Shown here: positions 50,995-59,617 of the stretch, piece by piece
Layout of the letters: the number at the start of each line of letters is the position of its first letter
How positions within the stretch are numbered: the first letter of the stretch is position 1
Assembly: GCF_003439925.1 (NCBI RefSeq)
Contig: NZ_QQRR01000004.1
Location: 1 to 64,000, forward strand
Direction: 5' to 3'
Origin: Haloprofundus halophilus
GTDB lineage: Archaea > Halobacteriota > Halobacteria > Halobacteriales > Haloferacaceae
DNA: 64,000 nucleotides
Notes under the pieces: generated by a model
The model's database searches: none
Seen by the model: only the letters and a program-made list of their open reading frames with translations
What the model was told of the DNA's origin: nothing
Position numbers and translations under genes: made by a program

Positions 50995-51858
50995 CTACTG
51001 CACACCCCCACAGTTTTGTAGGTCAGCGTCGCTCTCAAAGACGCGTAAGTAGGTGCCATCACCGCCATGATTATACGCACTTCTCCATTTGTAGTCTACG
51101 TTACTGACCGAAACAGAGAGACTTTTGGGCATCCCAACACTCACACCTGTGATGTCGACATCGTTCCAGGTGTGTGTGTAAGCACCCCAAATTCCACGGT
51201 CTTCTGCATTGACATCATCATCTGCTGTACGGAGATAGACGCCACCGTAGTAGTATTTGCTGTCACTACCGCGCTGCGAAATCGCACCATCGTAGACCTC
51301 GAACGCCGCTCCAGAACCACTGAACGATCCGTCCGCGTCATCGTCAGCGTAAACATATCCGCTAGTCTCCACCTGTTCAGATAGTGTGTTGCCCTCTAGG
51401 AACCATTCACCTCCATTCCACGATAAACCTGCATAATCTAGTGGAGCCTCGCCGTTTCTGGAGAGATCGTGGTTGAATGCAATTTCACTATAGTAGGCTG
51501 ACGCGTCGCAGTCATACACTAACGTCAGCCGAAGTTTCGTATCGTACTTAAGGAAGTATTCGATTGACGGACCGCTACTCTCCTCTTTCTCTTTTGAAAT
51601 GTTGTACTTTTTCTCTATAGACTTTACTCCAAAGCCATTTTTCTCTAGCCTCTTTTCCCAGTTTCCAAAATCGTCATCCTGGTCACGACGTTTCAGGGAG
51701 GCCCGAATTTTGTTCTTGAAGGCTTCGACTGGCGTTTTACGACCATTAACAAGACTTGGAGAGAGCATAAGTGCTCCCACCGAACCCATTGTCCTTAGCG
51801 TATTCCTTCTGTTTACCAATCTGTTTCCATCAGTAGTTTTGTCTTTTTGCATCTGCAA
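50995..51858 (-). CDS. Tat-exported protein of unknown function
   Basis: A 287-residue protein with a Tat signal (NRRNTLRTMGSVGALMLSPS: RR-x-x-L-x-x-M, then a hydrophobic stretch). The exported part contains a charged region (DQDDDFGNWEKRLEKNGFGV), beta-rich segments (YDTKLRLTLVYDCDASAYYS, GIWGAYTHTWNDVDITGVSV) and only two cysteines in the mature part. I recognise no enzyme motif. The AT-richer composition and neighbouring lipoprotein suggest recent acquisition. A secreted bacteriocin-like protein is possible but unsupported. Confidence 0.5.
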   Translation of the reverse strand: MQMQKDKTTDGNRLVNRRNTLRTMGSVGALMLSPSLVNGRKTPVEAFKNKIRASLKRRDQDDDFGNWEKRLEKNGFGVKSIEKKYNISKEKEESSGPSIEYFLKYDTKLRLTLVYDCDASAYYSEIAFNHDLSRNGEAPLDYAGLSWNGGEWFLEGNTLSEQVETSGYVYADDDADGSFSGSGAAFEVYDGAISQRGSDSKYYYGGVYLRTADDDVNAEDRGIWGAYTHTWNDVDITGVSVGMPKSLSVSVSNVDYKWRSAYNHGGDGTYLRVFESDADLQNCGGVQ

Positions 51859-51916
51859 TTACTGATTCTAATGTATGTAATATAAAACTTACTCCTACTG
51901 TGATTAGTCCGGTGTA

Positions 51917-52417
51917 CTAACTACTATAGTTAGCCTCTGCAAGGGGGCCCACCCGTTCCGTTCCGGGAGGCTCTTGCTCACCAGTTCTTTTTATGTGGAA
52001 TACAGATATTGAGCTAGGAACTTTGTTTAACTGAATTTGGGCTCTATAATCAATTATAGCAGGACATCCCTCGCAATCATTATTCTCTTTAGGTGTAGTA
52101 GGCTCTACGTCCACATTTATTGCATCATCAGCCATGTCTGGAATTCCCACACCATTTTCAACGGATAATCTCAACTCAAGACATTTTTTGTATGCAAGTA
52201 CCTGACCTACAATAGTAACTGATTTCCTGTTCTCCTGAGATTTAATGTTTGCTACTTGCTCTCTTTCGTTAACAGACGTACAATAACGATCTAGTGCCTG
52301 GATTTCTGTCTTATCAACGGCTACGGCACTTGAGCCTTCATCACCGTCAGTCACGTTATCTAGACATCCAGCTAACAGAAAACTGACCACAACCGGAGGG
52401 ACTTCACGTCGTTTCAT
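51917..52417 (-). CDS. Lipoprotein of unknown function
   Basis: A 166-residue protein with a lipobox (VVVSFLLAGC) after a short signal. The mature part is acidic with a central SENGVGIPD-like segment and a Cys pair CEGC. It lies on the same strand as the Tat-exported protein 58 bp away, and the two may form an operon. Its AT-rich codon use differs from most of the window. The function is unknown. Confidence 0.5.
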   Translation of the reverse strand: MKRREVPPVVVSFLLAGCLDNVTDGDEGSSAVAVDKTEIQALDRYCTSVNEREQVANIKSQENRKSVTIVGQVLAYKKCLELRLSVENGVGIPDMADDAINVDVEPTTPKENNDCEGCPAIIDYRAQIQLNKVPSSISVFHIKRTGEQEPPGTERVGPLAEANYSS

Positions 52418-52469
52418 ACACTAACAATAAAGAAGGCACCTATGAATCTATCGCAACCAAATCTGCTTC

Positions 52470-52690
52470 AAAAATATGATGTGTTTCGATTCATACAACA
52501 CAATTATACCTTTATTTGAAAATTGTATCAGAAGTTACCCAGTTTCTGACAACCACTTAACAGTGCCCCAGATATTCGGTACTTCTCCTATTAGTTCTAT
52601 CTACGGTTCTTCGATGAAAAGGAAGGGTGTTCTGGAACTAGGCCATCCTCCGAAACTCTGGACCTTTCCCACCAACGACTCGATAGTATA
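52470..52690 (+). mobile_element. Solo IS end, no transposase
   Basis: About 200 bp similar to the 3' flank of the transposase at 61530-62300: TTTCTGACAACCACTTAACA (compare TTTTCTGACAACCATCCAAC near 62370), then GATGAAAAGG and the terminal block GGCCATCCTCCGAAACT near 52650. The transposase gene itself is gone. Confidence 0.55.
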
Positions 52691-52783
52691 GTGAATGACG
52701 ATTCATTTTGGCATTCAAAAGAACAGGAGAGGGCCGATTCTGAGATCCTCGTTCGATGCCGGGCCATCCTCATAACATTCCTT

Positions 52784-52810
52784 ATTCAGTGAATCAGTGA
52801 TTCACTGATC
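52784..52810. repeat. 8-bp-unit repeat, array A
   Basis: TTCAGTGAATCAGTGATTCA plus CTGATC: units of the form NNGANTCA at the very 3' end of the partition partner gene. Same motif as the large array at 54.27-54.53 kb. Confidence 0.5.
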
Positions 52811-53224
52811 GACGTCTTCCTTGGCGAGTTCGCGAATTTTCTCCTTCGTTTTCTCCTGGTGCTCGCCAAACGCTACCTCGAAAACACCGCGGTAGAAGTG
52901 CTTGTTTTTCTCCAGCGTGATGTCCTCGCGTTTGAGCTGCTTTTTCAGGCGAGTGAACGTGATCTCGATGTCCTCGCTTTGCTCCGGTTCAACGTATATC
53001 GTGGCTGAATCCCAATCTTCGCGGATGTTCAGCGGTTCATCATCTGTCTCTCCTGCCTCTCTGGTCGACGAATCAGTATCGGTCGTGGATGCTGTTCTCT
53101 GCTGATCTGATCGATCCTTGGTCGCTGCCGCAGTTTCACGACCCTGTCCTTCCGATACCTCCGATGTCTCTGTGGTCTCCTCGTCTGAGGGGTCCTCGAA
53201 CCGCTCGTCCATTCCCCGGGGCAT
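52802..53224 (-). CDS. Probable centromere-binding partner of ParA
   Basis: A 140-residue protein. The first 75 residues are acidic and disordered (EETTETSEVSEGQGRETAAA). The C-terminal part ATIYVEPEQSEDIEITFTRL, KKQLKREDITLEKNKHFYRG, VFEVAFGEHQEKTKEKIREL could be a ribbon-helix-helix-type DNA-binding fold with a leading strand, as in ParG/omega-type partners. It begins 2 nt after the parA stop, so both are one operon. The 8-bp repeats at both ends of the operon are its probable target. Homology to a named family was not recognised. Confidence 0.6.
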   Translation of the reverse strand: MPRGMDERFEDPSDEETTETSEVSEGQGRETAAATKDRSDQQRTASTTDTDSSTREAGETDDEPLNIREDWDSATIYVEPEQSEDIEITFTRLKKQLKREDITLEKNKHFYRGVFEVAFGEHQEKTKEKIRELAKEDVDQ

Positions 53225-53226
53225 TC

Positions 53227-54138
53227 TTACGCCTCCACCTGCGTTTTGTCAAACGCTCGTTCCATCGTCTCTGCAATTTCCAGGAAGAGGTCACGCTCTA
53301 CTTGTTGGTCGTTCGCGTCTTCCCACCCGAAAATATCTCGTCCGTTGTCCCACGCACGCTGGATCGCTACTCGCATCGGGAGTTTGAAAATCGGTGCCAT
53401 CGACGCGAAGGACTCGTCGAAGGAGTTGAGGAATTTCTGTGACTGACCGTCGTCCCGGTACATATTCGCCAGGAGTCCGACGATTGCGATCTCGATCTGC
53501 TGGTTGTCCTCGATGGACTCCAGCTGGTCCCATAGGTCGTCAAGTGCATCCCGTGATGTTGCTTGGGTCTGTGCAGCCAGGAAGACGTTTTGAGCCGCGA
53601 TGAAGGCCGCGTCCGTCAGGACTGAGAGGTCGGGAGGGCAATCGACTACGATAAAATCGTAGTTGTATCCGTCGTCAACCATCTCTTCGAGGGCGAGTTT
53701 CAGTGAGAGGCGGGCATTCGCATCGTCCATCCAATCTCGAGCAAGGCCCATGTCCTTGTGACTGGGAATCAGATCGAAGTTCAGATGGTCGTATTCGTCG
53801 GCTTCGATCACGATCTCTGAAAGACTAGTATCGTGCGTGCGCGGATTGTCGACGAGTACGTCGAGCAGGTTCTCGTCATCGGTGACTAGTGTGTTGGGGA
53901 GTTCGTTCTTCGGGCTTGACGGATCGTTGTCGTCGCCCGGACCAAGTCCAAGCCCTTTCGTCATGTCGGCTTGTGGGTCCATATCGATTGCAAGAACATC
54001 GTGGTCGCGAGTGGCCAGCGCCGCGGCACTGTTGATCGTCGCCGTTGTTTTTCCGGTTCCGCCTTTCTGGTTGCCGAAGGCGATCGTGGGGATGCCAGTC
54101 GATGGGGTGACGCCCCATCCACGAGGTGTCTCGGTCAT
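53227..54138 (-). CDS. parA: ParA/Soj-family partition ATPase
   Basis: A 303-residue Walker-type ATPase. The deviant Walker A is GNQKGGTGKTTATINSAAAL, the A' box VLAIDMDPQADMTKGLGLG, and Walker B DFIVVDCPPDLSVLTDAAFI. It belongs to the ParA/Soj group that segregates low-copy plasmids by ATP-driven patterning on the nucleoid. A repeat array lies 7 bp upstream of its start (autoregulation and/or centromere), and a large array at 54.27-54.53 kb follows. Length and motifs are normal. Confidence 0.9.
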   Translation of the reverse strand: MTETPRGWGVTPSTGIPTIAFGNQKGGTGKTTATINSAAALATRDHDVLAIDMDPQADMTKGLGLGPGDDNDPSSPKNELPNTLVTDDENLLDVLVDNPRTHDTSLSEIVIEADEYDHLNFDLIPSHKDMGLARDWMDDANARLSLKLALEEMVDDGYNYDFIVVDCPPDLSVLTDAAFIAAQNVFLAAQTQATSRDALDDLWDQLESIEDNQQIEIAIVGLLANMYRDDGQSQKFLNSFDESFASMAPIFKLPMRVAIQRAWDNGRDIFGWEDANDQQVERDLFLEIAETMERAFDKTQVEA

Positions 54139-54144
54139 AGTTCG

Positions 54145-54167
54145 ATCATTGAATCAATGACTCATAA
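54145..54167. repeat. 8-bp-unit repeat, array B, at the parA promoter
   Basis: TCATTGAATCAATGACTCAT plus AAATC, directly upstream of the parA start at 54138. It carries three units of the NNGANTCA type and probably mediates autorepression. Confidence 0.55.
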
Positions 54168-54270
54168 ATCCATGTCAGACACTCAGTTGTATCTCTCTCA
54201 ATGCAACACTGCCGAATATCGTTGTTTGATGGGCTGAGAGGCGCAATCGACTCTTTTCGGGTGATGTCCT

Positions 54271-54525
54271 TGACTCATTGAATCACTGACTCAATGATTC
54301 ACGAAATCAGTGCTTCATTGATTCTTTGATTCAATAACTTCGTGATGGGGGCCTCATGTTCTTGAGTCTCCAATTCAATACTTCAGGCACTCACTGATTC
54401 AGTGACTCAATGAATCTTTGAGTCAGCGACTCCATATTCTCCGTGACGTTAGGAAACTCAATGAATCCTGGACTCTTTGATTCCTAACTTCATGGAATCT
54501 GTGACTCAGTGATTCATTGAGTTAG
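54271..54525. repeat. Centromere-like array of about 25 8-bp units (NNGANTCA type)
   Basis: At 54271-54342 there are nine consecutive units (TGACTCAT TGAATCAC ... TAACTTCG), and from 54361 to 54525 a second block of about 18-20 units with a few degenerate ones. The period is exactly 8 bp in long stretches. The array lies between parA and the integrase, the usual place for parS or parC. Arrays of 7-8 bp repeats bound by RHH proteins are known as plasmid centromeres, so this is the likely centromere here. Confidence 0.7.
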
Positions 54526-54576
54526 TTATCAACCGAAGAAAGACAACCGGAATGACTTGACAGATGGCGATTGATG

Positions 54577-55884
54577 TTACGTTCTCTCTCCGAAAGCTGC
54601 GTTGAGCTGGTCTCGCATGAACTCTCGTCGGACTCGACGAGAACGCGAGTCAGACAGGTAATTTTGCATCACCACCCGAGGATCACTACTACCCTGCTCT
54701 GCAGCGATTTCGTCGACACCTTCGAGAACGCCTTCGAGGACTGCTGTATAGGTATCGTACCAGAATCGACGACAGAGCTGTGGACTTGGTCGTTCACCCC
54801 CAATCCGCTCGGGGAGATCTGCTTCCAATGCAAGATTTTGGAACCAATTTCGGATTGTATCGCGGGTCGCGTACGGCGTTTCTCCCTGTGAGGAGGGGAA
54901 CAGGTATCCAGTCCACGTATCGTCTTCCGCTAGCTCGTCGATTCGGGAGTCGAGCACGTCCATTCCGTACAATAGAGACACTTCGCCGGGCCCATTCTTG
55001 CGGTTCTCGAACGTGATGAAGGGGACGTCGTCTTCGTGAACGTCGCGCTGGAACTGCGAGATATGGAGTGCTGCGACCTCACTTGCTCGAAGTCCCCAGC
55101 CAGCTAATGCTACCACGAGCAGCTCTTCTCGCGTCGTCCCCGATGCCTGCATCAGTTTCCGAATATGATTCGCTGAAAGCGAAGGAGTCGGGGAATCTTC
55201 GACTTCCCACTTGAATTCGTCGTAGAGGCCGCTGGCAGGGTTCATCGAGGCGACCCGCCGCCCGACCAGATGCTGATACCACGCGTCGACGACGCGCCGC
55301 ACCCGCTGGAGAGTCTGGGCACTGTATTCCCGCTCTGCTCCCTCATTCAACCAGTCAAATGCTGCATAGACCGCGTCAACGGCTTCGTAGGCTGGATTCT
55401 CTTGGTCCCGTTGAATCGGTGTGAGGAGGTCGTCCGTCCCGTTCGCCTCCTGGTAGGCACGTACGTAGAGGTTCAGTCGCGTTCGCAGAGCGTCAACAGA
55501 AGACGACGCCAGACTGTACCGTGATTTTCGCCGGTTGAGGAACTGTTCGAGGGCGTCGATTGTTGCATCATTCGATGTTGCCCATGTGTAGCCTTCTTCA
55601 TCGTCCCCGAGATCGAGATCCTCGTTCCAGAACTCTCCAAACGAGCGGTCGTGATGGCGACGGAGAGCGGCGAGGAACGCCCGCGCATCGTGATCTCGAA
55701 ACCACTGGTGGGTTGGTTTCTCGCTCGTTGGATCGATACCCTCTGTTTCGAGGCAGGGGGCAATCTCTTCCCAGTACAGGTCCGTGAAGTCCTCGAGCGA
55801 ATACGAGGTCCATCGGACTCCCTCGAATGATGGCACTCGCTCAGCGTCGGTCTCGCTCTCCTGTTCGGCGTCCGATCGACTCAT
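54577..55884 (-). CDS. Tyrosine recombinase/integrase-like protein with atypical active site
   Basis: A protein of about 435 residues from the ATG at 55884. The N-terminal SAM-like half is followed by the catalytic domain: Arg in ALAGWGLRASEVAALH, Lys in FENRKNGPGEVSLLY, second Arg box SPQLCRRFWYDT and Tyr in DPRVVMQNYLSDS. In the second Arg box and the next box the usual His is replaced (Q/C at the first, S at the second). Divergent plasmid integrases of haloarchaea show such changes. It may resolve plasmid dimers or integrate the element; next to parA and the centromere array a resolvase role is plausible. An ATG at 55932 would add 16 residues. Confidence 0.75.
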   Translation of the reverse strand: MSRSDAEQESETDAERVPSFEGVRWTSYSLEDFTDLYWEEIAPCLETEGIDPTSEKPTHQWFRDHDARAFLAALRRHHDRSFGEFWNEDLDLGDDEEGYTWATSNDATIDALEQFLNRRKSRYSLASSSVDALRTRLNLYVRAYQEANGTDDLLTPIQRDQENPAYEAVDAVYAAFDWLNEGAEREYSAQTLQRVRRVVDAWYQHLVGRRVASMNPASGLYDEFKWEVEDSPTPSLSANHIRKLMQASGTTREELLVVALAGWGLRASEVAALHISQFQRDVHEDDVPFITFENRKNGPGEVSLLYGMDVLDSRIDELAEDDTWTGYLFPSSQGETPYATRDTIRNWFQNLALEADLPERIGGERPSPQLCRRFWYDTYTAVLEGVLEGVDEIAAEQGSSDPRVVMQNYLSDSRSRRVRREFMRDQLNAAFGERT

Positions 55885-56223
55885 TGTAGTGGTCTCTGAG
55901 GGATTCGACTGTCTGAAACTGGATTGGTGCAAAACTCCGATAGAAGCCTAGTCGCGGCCCAGTATGGCGATTCTAAGAGTGGCATATTCGAGTTGTTCAG
56001 CGTTTTAGTCGGATTCGTTATTAGTTTGTGGGTTCGGCTGACCAAGAGAGTCTGCGTAACCCACGGCAATACCGGGAATAAAATACGCTATGGTAATAAA
56101 TCATATACCGCAATACAATTTTCTTGGGTCTGAAGTCAGGCACGTCAGGAATAATCGGTTGGATATGACCATCAAACCTGAGGACTGTCGAAAAGGGAGG
56201 GTTTCTACAAATCTGCCGCCTGA
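55885..56223. other. 340-bp AT-rich gap without a supported gene
   Basis: This is the promoter region of the recombinase gene. An AT-rich stretch near 56090-56120 (GGTAATAAATCATATACCGC) is followed by GC-richer sequence. A 69-codon frame at 55924 with one hydrophobic segment is too weak to call. Confidence 0.3.
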
Positions 56224-56658
56224 TTAGGTGCTGGTGGTAGGCGTCGGAATGTTTCGCCCTCGAAGCCAGTATTCTCCACCTCCGAGGAGTCCGTACGCGA
56301 CGAGATAGAACGGTGCCCAGAAGAGTACTAACGCGAATGCAGGCGCATCGCCTCCTTCACTCCCGATAATGGGCAGATAAATCACAACGTGCCAGAACAA
56401 TAGGATGAGAGTCATAAGGACTGCTGGCCCTCGAATCCTGTAGCGTACCCAGAGTAGAATGGGAATGCCGATAGTTCCGAATGCGAAGAGGACAGACAGC
56501 CCAAAGGACGACCAAAGTGAACCTGTGATTTGGATGTCTGGTGATTGGGAGCTATACAATAGGACGATGCTGGCGTAGATGGCGCTGGCAAGACCACCAC
56601 TCAGGAGACCTCGTTTCCAGTCGCCTTGTGATGACGGCCACTTACGGAGGGCAACCAT
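56224..56658 (-). CDS. Four-segment membrane protein
   Basis: A 144-residue protein with hydrophobic segments GGLASAIYASIVLLYSSQ, FGLSVLFAFGTIGIPILLWV, AVLMTLILLFWHVVIYLPII and FALVLFWAPFYLVAYGLLGG. There is no transport or enzyme signature. It is transcribed divergently from the transposase, 10 bp away, and was probably present before the IS entered nearby. The function is unknown. Confidence 0.45.
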   Translation of the reverse strand: MVALRKWPSSQGDWKRGLLSGGLASAIYASIVLLYSSQSPDIQITGSLWSSFGLSVLFAFGTIGIPILLWVRYRIRGPAVLMTLILLFWHVVIYLPIIGSEGGDAPAFALVLFWAPFYLVAYGLLGGGEYWLRGRNIPTPTTST

Positions 56659-56667
56659 AGTTGTACT

Positions 56668-58659
56668 ATGTATAGATACCTGATAAATATGTCTGCTGTC
56701 CGTCTTGATGTTCTGACGGTAAGAAGCTCTTGTGAAGATACATACTATTATATATTAAATTTCTCGTGTTATCGAGTAGTGTCGGTCACTCAGCCTACTG
56801 AATCTCCGTTTGACCACGACAGGTACTTTACGTTCACCGTCAACGACGAGACCCACAACGGGAGTATCCATTTCCTCACCCATTACGCCGGGAAACCCGA
56901 TTTCGTCGAAGTACTTCGGAGCGCCTTCTTCCGAGATGAGTCCTACGGCGACGACCGCGCCGACTGGCATCGGAACACCACATCATTCTACGCGTGGGTA
57001 AAGGCCCATATGCTCCGACTTGCATGGGACTGCCGCGAAAAGTTCCTCAGCTACTTCCTTCGCTCGTTTCCCAACGTCTGCCGTGACTTCGGTTTCCCGG
57101 TCGAACACGACCGCGATACGAGCGGTGCGCCGAGCCAGTCGCGTCTCTGGGAGATGTGGAACAAGGAGTTCACCGAGGTACAGCGCGAGTTCGTGCGGAC
57201 GGCCACCGAGGAAGCCCTCGCCTTCGCTCGTGAGCAAGGCATTCCGGCCCCCGACCCAGTGTTCCGACCAGAAGAACGAGACATCTCCTCGAAGCGGAGT
57301 GAACAGCGGCTTGTCGCAGAGAAGACGATTGAGGTCTGGAAGCAGGCCAAGCCGTTCGTCACAGATGCGTTCTATCTGAACCGAGCAGACAACACTGTGG
57401 TTCACGAGAACGCGTTCTGGGAACAGCACGCCTACATGGGAATGCGCGAGAATATGTACGCCCAGAGCGGCCAGCACTCCTTCTATATCGACTCCCAGCG
57501 CGACCGCACACCAAGTGCGTCGAACCACCGTTACCAGATAGGGAAACTCACCGCCGAGGAGACGCGCTCGATGCTCCACGAAACCAACCGGATGCTCATC
57601 GCTCACGCTCGCCACAACGCCGAACTCGTCGGCAAACTCGTGGCCGCAATCGACATCACGAAGGGCAACCCGTGGACGGGCAAAATCGAGCGCGACGAGG
57701 ACGGAAACATCACTGAGGACTGGATTCTCGGCTACAAAGACGGTGAAGTGTACTATCAGTGGGCCACCATCCAGATTGTCGGATACGATATTCCGCTCGT
57801 GCTGGACGCGGTTCCAGTCAAGCGCGGGACTGCGCGGGCCGACATCGTGGACAACCTGCTGGAGAACGCTCTCGACCTTGTGGGGAACATCGAACTCGTA
57901 ATGATGGACAGAGGGTTCGACAGCGAGGGCGTGAAGGACGCCTGTGACAAGCACGGGGTCCGCTACCTGAACGGCGCACGGAAGCGCGAATCTGAGAAGG
58001 CGACGTGTACCCGACTCCGCCGTGCTGGGAAGACAGTTCACATCGAAGAAGAAACGGTCGCAAGTGGCCCGACTCGTAAGCGAATGTACCTCCCGTCAAG
58101 TGCGAACGTCTTCGAGGCAGAGGACGAGGAGGGCGAAGAAGATGAAGGTGGGCCAGACATCCGAGAGGAGATGCGTGAAGAACTCGCTGACCTCGGCATC
58201 GAACTGGGCGAAGAGGATACCTCGCACGGGTTCAGCACCCTCATGGAAGAACTGCGAGAAGAGGAAGAGAACGAGCCAACCGTGGGGAGTAAGCAGGACG
58301 CACAGGCGTACGCGTTGTTCGAGACGAACCATCCCAGCGTGACGCTGAATGACGATGATAGCGAGGTCGAGCGCATCCATATGGTTGAACGGATGGTTCG
58401 CCGCTACCGCCATCGCTGGGGAATCGAGAACGGCTACAAGCAAATTAAGACGTTCCGCGTCCGTACGACGAGCAAACGCCACACGTATCGGTTCTTCAAC
58501 TTCGTGTTCGCGTGCGTGCTGTACAACGTCTGGCGGCTCGTGGACTTGCTGGTGAAACTCGCTATCGAAGGTGAGAACGCGACGTACGCGCCGCGTGTGG
58601 ACGCCAATCAGTTCCTGACGGTGGCGAAGAAGTACTACGGCCTCGACCCGCCAGATTAA
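56668..58659 (+). CDS. DDE transposase (IS4-like fold)
   Basis: A 663-residue transposase. The DDE residues fall in AAIDITKGNPWTGK (first Asp), VMMDRGFDSEGVKD (second Asp) and RHRWGIENGYKQIKTFRVRT (Glu with the Y-(2)-R-(3)-E-(6)-K signature). A long acidic insertion (about residues 475-540, EDEEGEEDEGGPD) lies between the second Asp and the Glu, where IS4-type enzymes carry their beta-strand insertion. It is intact, so the element may still be active. The start is uncertain: an ATG at 56689 or a codon near VTQPTESPFD could be the real one. The ends of the IS were not identified. Confidence 0.75.
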   Translation: MYRYLINMSAVRLDVLTVRSSCEDTYYYILNFSCYRVVSVTQPTESPFDHDRYFTFTVNDETHNGSIHFLTHYAGKPDFVEVLRSAFFRDESYGDDRADWHRNTTSFYAWVKAHMLRLAWDCREKFLSYFLRSFPNVCRDFGFPVEHDRDTSGAPSQSRLWEMWNKEFTEVQREFVRTATEEALAFAREQGIPAPDPVFRPEERDISSKRSEQRLVAEKTIEVWKQAKPFVTDAFYLNRADNTVVHENAFWEQHAYMGMRENMYAQSGQHSFYIDSQRDRTPSASNHRYQIGKLTAEETRSMLHETNRMLIAHARHNAELVGKLVAAIDITKGNPWTGKIERDEDGNITEDWILGYKDGEVYYQWATIQIVGYDIPLVLDAVPVKRGTARADIVDNLLENALDLVGNIELVMMDRGFDSEGVKDACDKHGVRYLNGARKRESEKATCTRLRRAGKTVHIEEETVASGPTRKRMYLPSSANVFEAEDEEGEEDEGGPDIREEMREELADLGIELGEEDTSHGFSTLMEELREEEENEPTVGSKQDAQAYALFETNHPSVTLNDDDSEVERIHMVERMVRRYRHRWGIENGYKQIKTFRVRTTSKRHTYRFFNFVFACVLYNVWRLVDLLVKLAIEGENATYAPRVDANQFLTVAKKYYGLDPPD

Positions 58660-58855
58660 CGCTGAACCGCTCTGTGTCCGCAGAATCCTGAGCGGCGGCA
58701 CTGTTCTGCACTCCTTATTTTCGGTTAACGGTTGACTGTTTCTGAATCGGCACCTCCATCATTCTCTGACGACCTTTTGTACTGGTGTGATGTGGCGCAA
58801 GGAATGCCAGCTCAACCGATTATTTGGCCATATGCCTGTCTTCAGCTTGGGTGAT

Positions 58856-58905
58856 TTCTTCACACAACCTCGGAGGATGGATTTGATGCGTGTCCTTTTT
58901 CCAGA
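58856..58905. mobile_element. IS terminal-repeat fragment
   Basis: CACAACCTCGGAGGATGG followed by TTTGATGCGTG(T)CCTTTT matches the sequence at 62490-62530 almost base for base. It is the inverted form of the CCATCCTCCGA terminal block and marks the end of a lost or truncated element. Confidence 0.5.
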
Positions 58906-58953
58906 GTTTGAATAGAAGAATCGGATACAGATCAACATTGATTGTGCGATTGG

Positions 58954-59430
58954 CTATCTATCCCTATCAGGAGAAGCTCTCTGTTGCGCGACACGCCGGT
59001 TCGAAACAGCTGTTACCTCTCGGTCAATCTCGGAAGGTGCTCGTCGAACAATCGCCCGATCGCTTCCTAGAGGATTTCGGTGGGGGCTGTCTTGGTGAAC
59101 TGGGCGTTCTCGTAGGTACTTTCGCACCTTTTCGGTTGGTCGCCGCCGAAGCGACCGGTAGGAGACGTCGAGTTCAGCGTCGGGCTGGTGAATACTCGTG
59201 TTAAACCGGAGCAACGTGTAGAACGCGAACAAGAGCTTGTCGAGGCCGATCTTCGCATGCGCGAAGATCGTGCCAGTCTTGGTGTTGAACGTGCGGTCGC
59301 AATCCTTACAGAGATGCCGCTGATACTCCCGGTAGCTGCCGTGTTTGATCACTGACTCAGACCGGCAGCGCGGGCACTGGAGGCCATCACGGCGCTTGCT
59401 TCTGAGTTCAGCAACTCAAATGGGAACATT
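58954..59430 (-). pseudogene. IS1595-family transposase fragment
   Basis: The minus strand encodes the N-terminal half of an IS1595-type transposase: zinc ribbon CPRC....VIKHGSYREYQRHLCKDC, then RTFNTKTGTIFAHAKIGLDK, LLFAFYTLLRFNTSIHQPDA, ELDVSYRSLRRR. After about residue 110 the frame becomes non-protein-like, the catalytic DDE part is missing, and the start is not intact. It is a dead remnant. Confidence 0.65.
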
Positions 59431-59617
59431 GCATTCGGGTAACGCGGCAGCGTCGCCCTTGCCAGCTGCGCTTCTACAGCGGCAGCTCTACCCGACCAAC
59501 AATCACCTTCGAAAGAGCGTTCGCGGAAAATTTCAAAACCAGACCTTCCACCACGTTGCAGACAGGTGGAAATTAGACGTAGGCGTCCGGTTCGGCGTTG
59601 TCGGTCTGTTGCCTTCT

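Noticed and set aside
54271-54525. The 8-bp repeats as a minisatellite coding repeat
   Set aside because: No open frame runs through them, and their place beside parA and lack of codon periodicity fit a centromere.
56983-58041. A 352-codon minus-strand frame opposite the transposase
   Set aside because: It is antisense to the conserved DDE domain, and its translation shows no domain or acidic bias pattern of a haloarchaeal protein.
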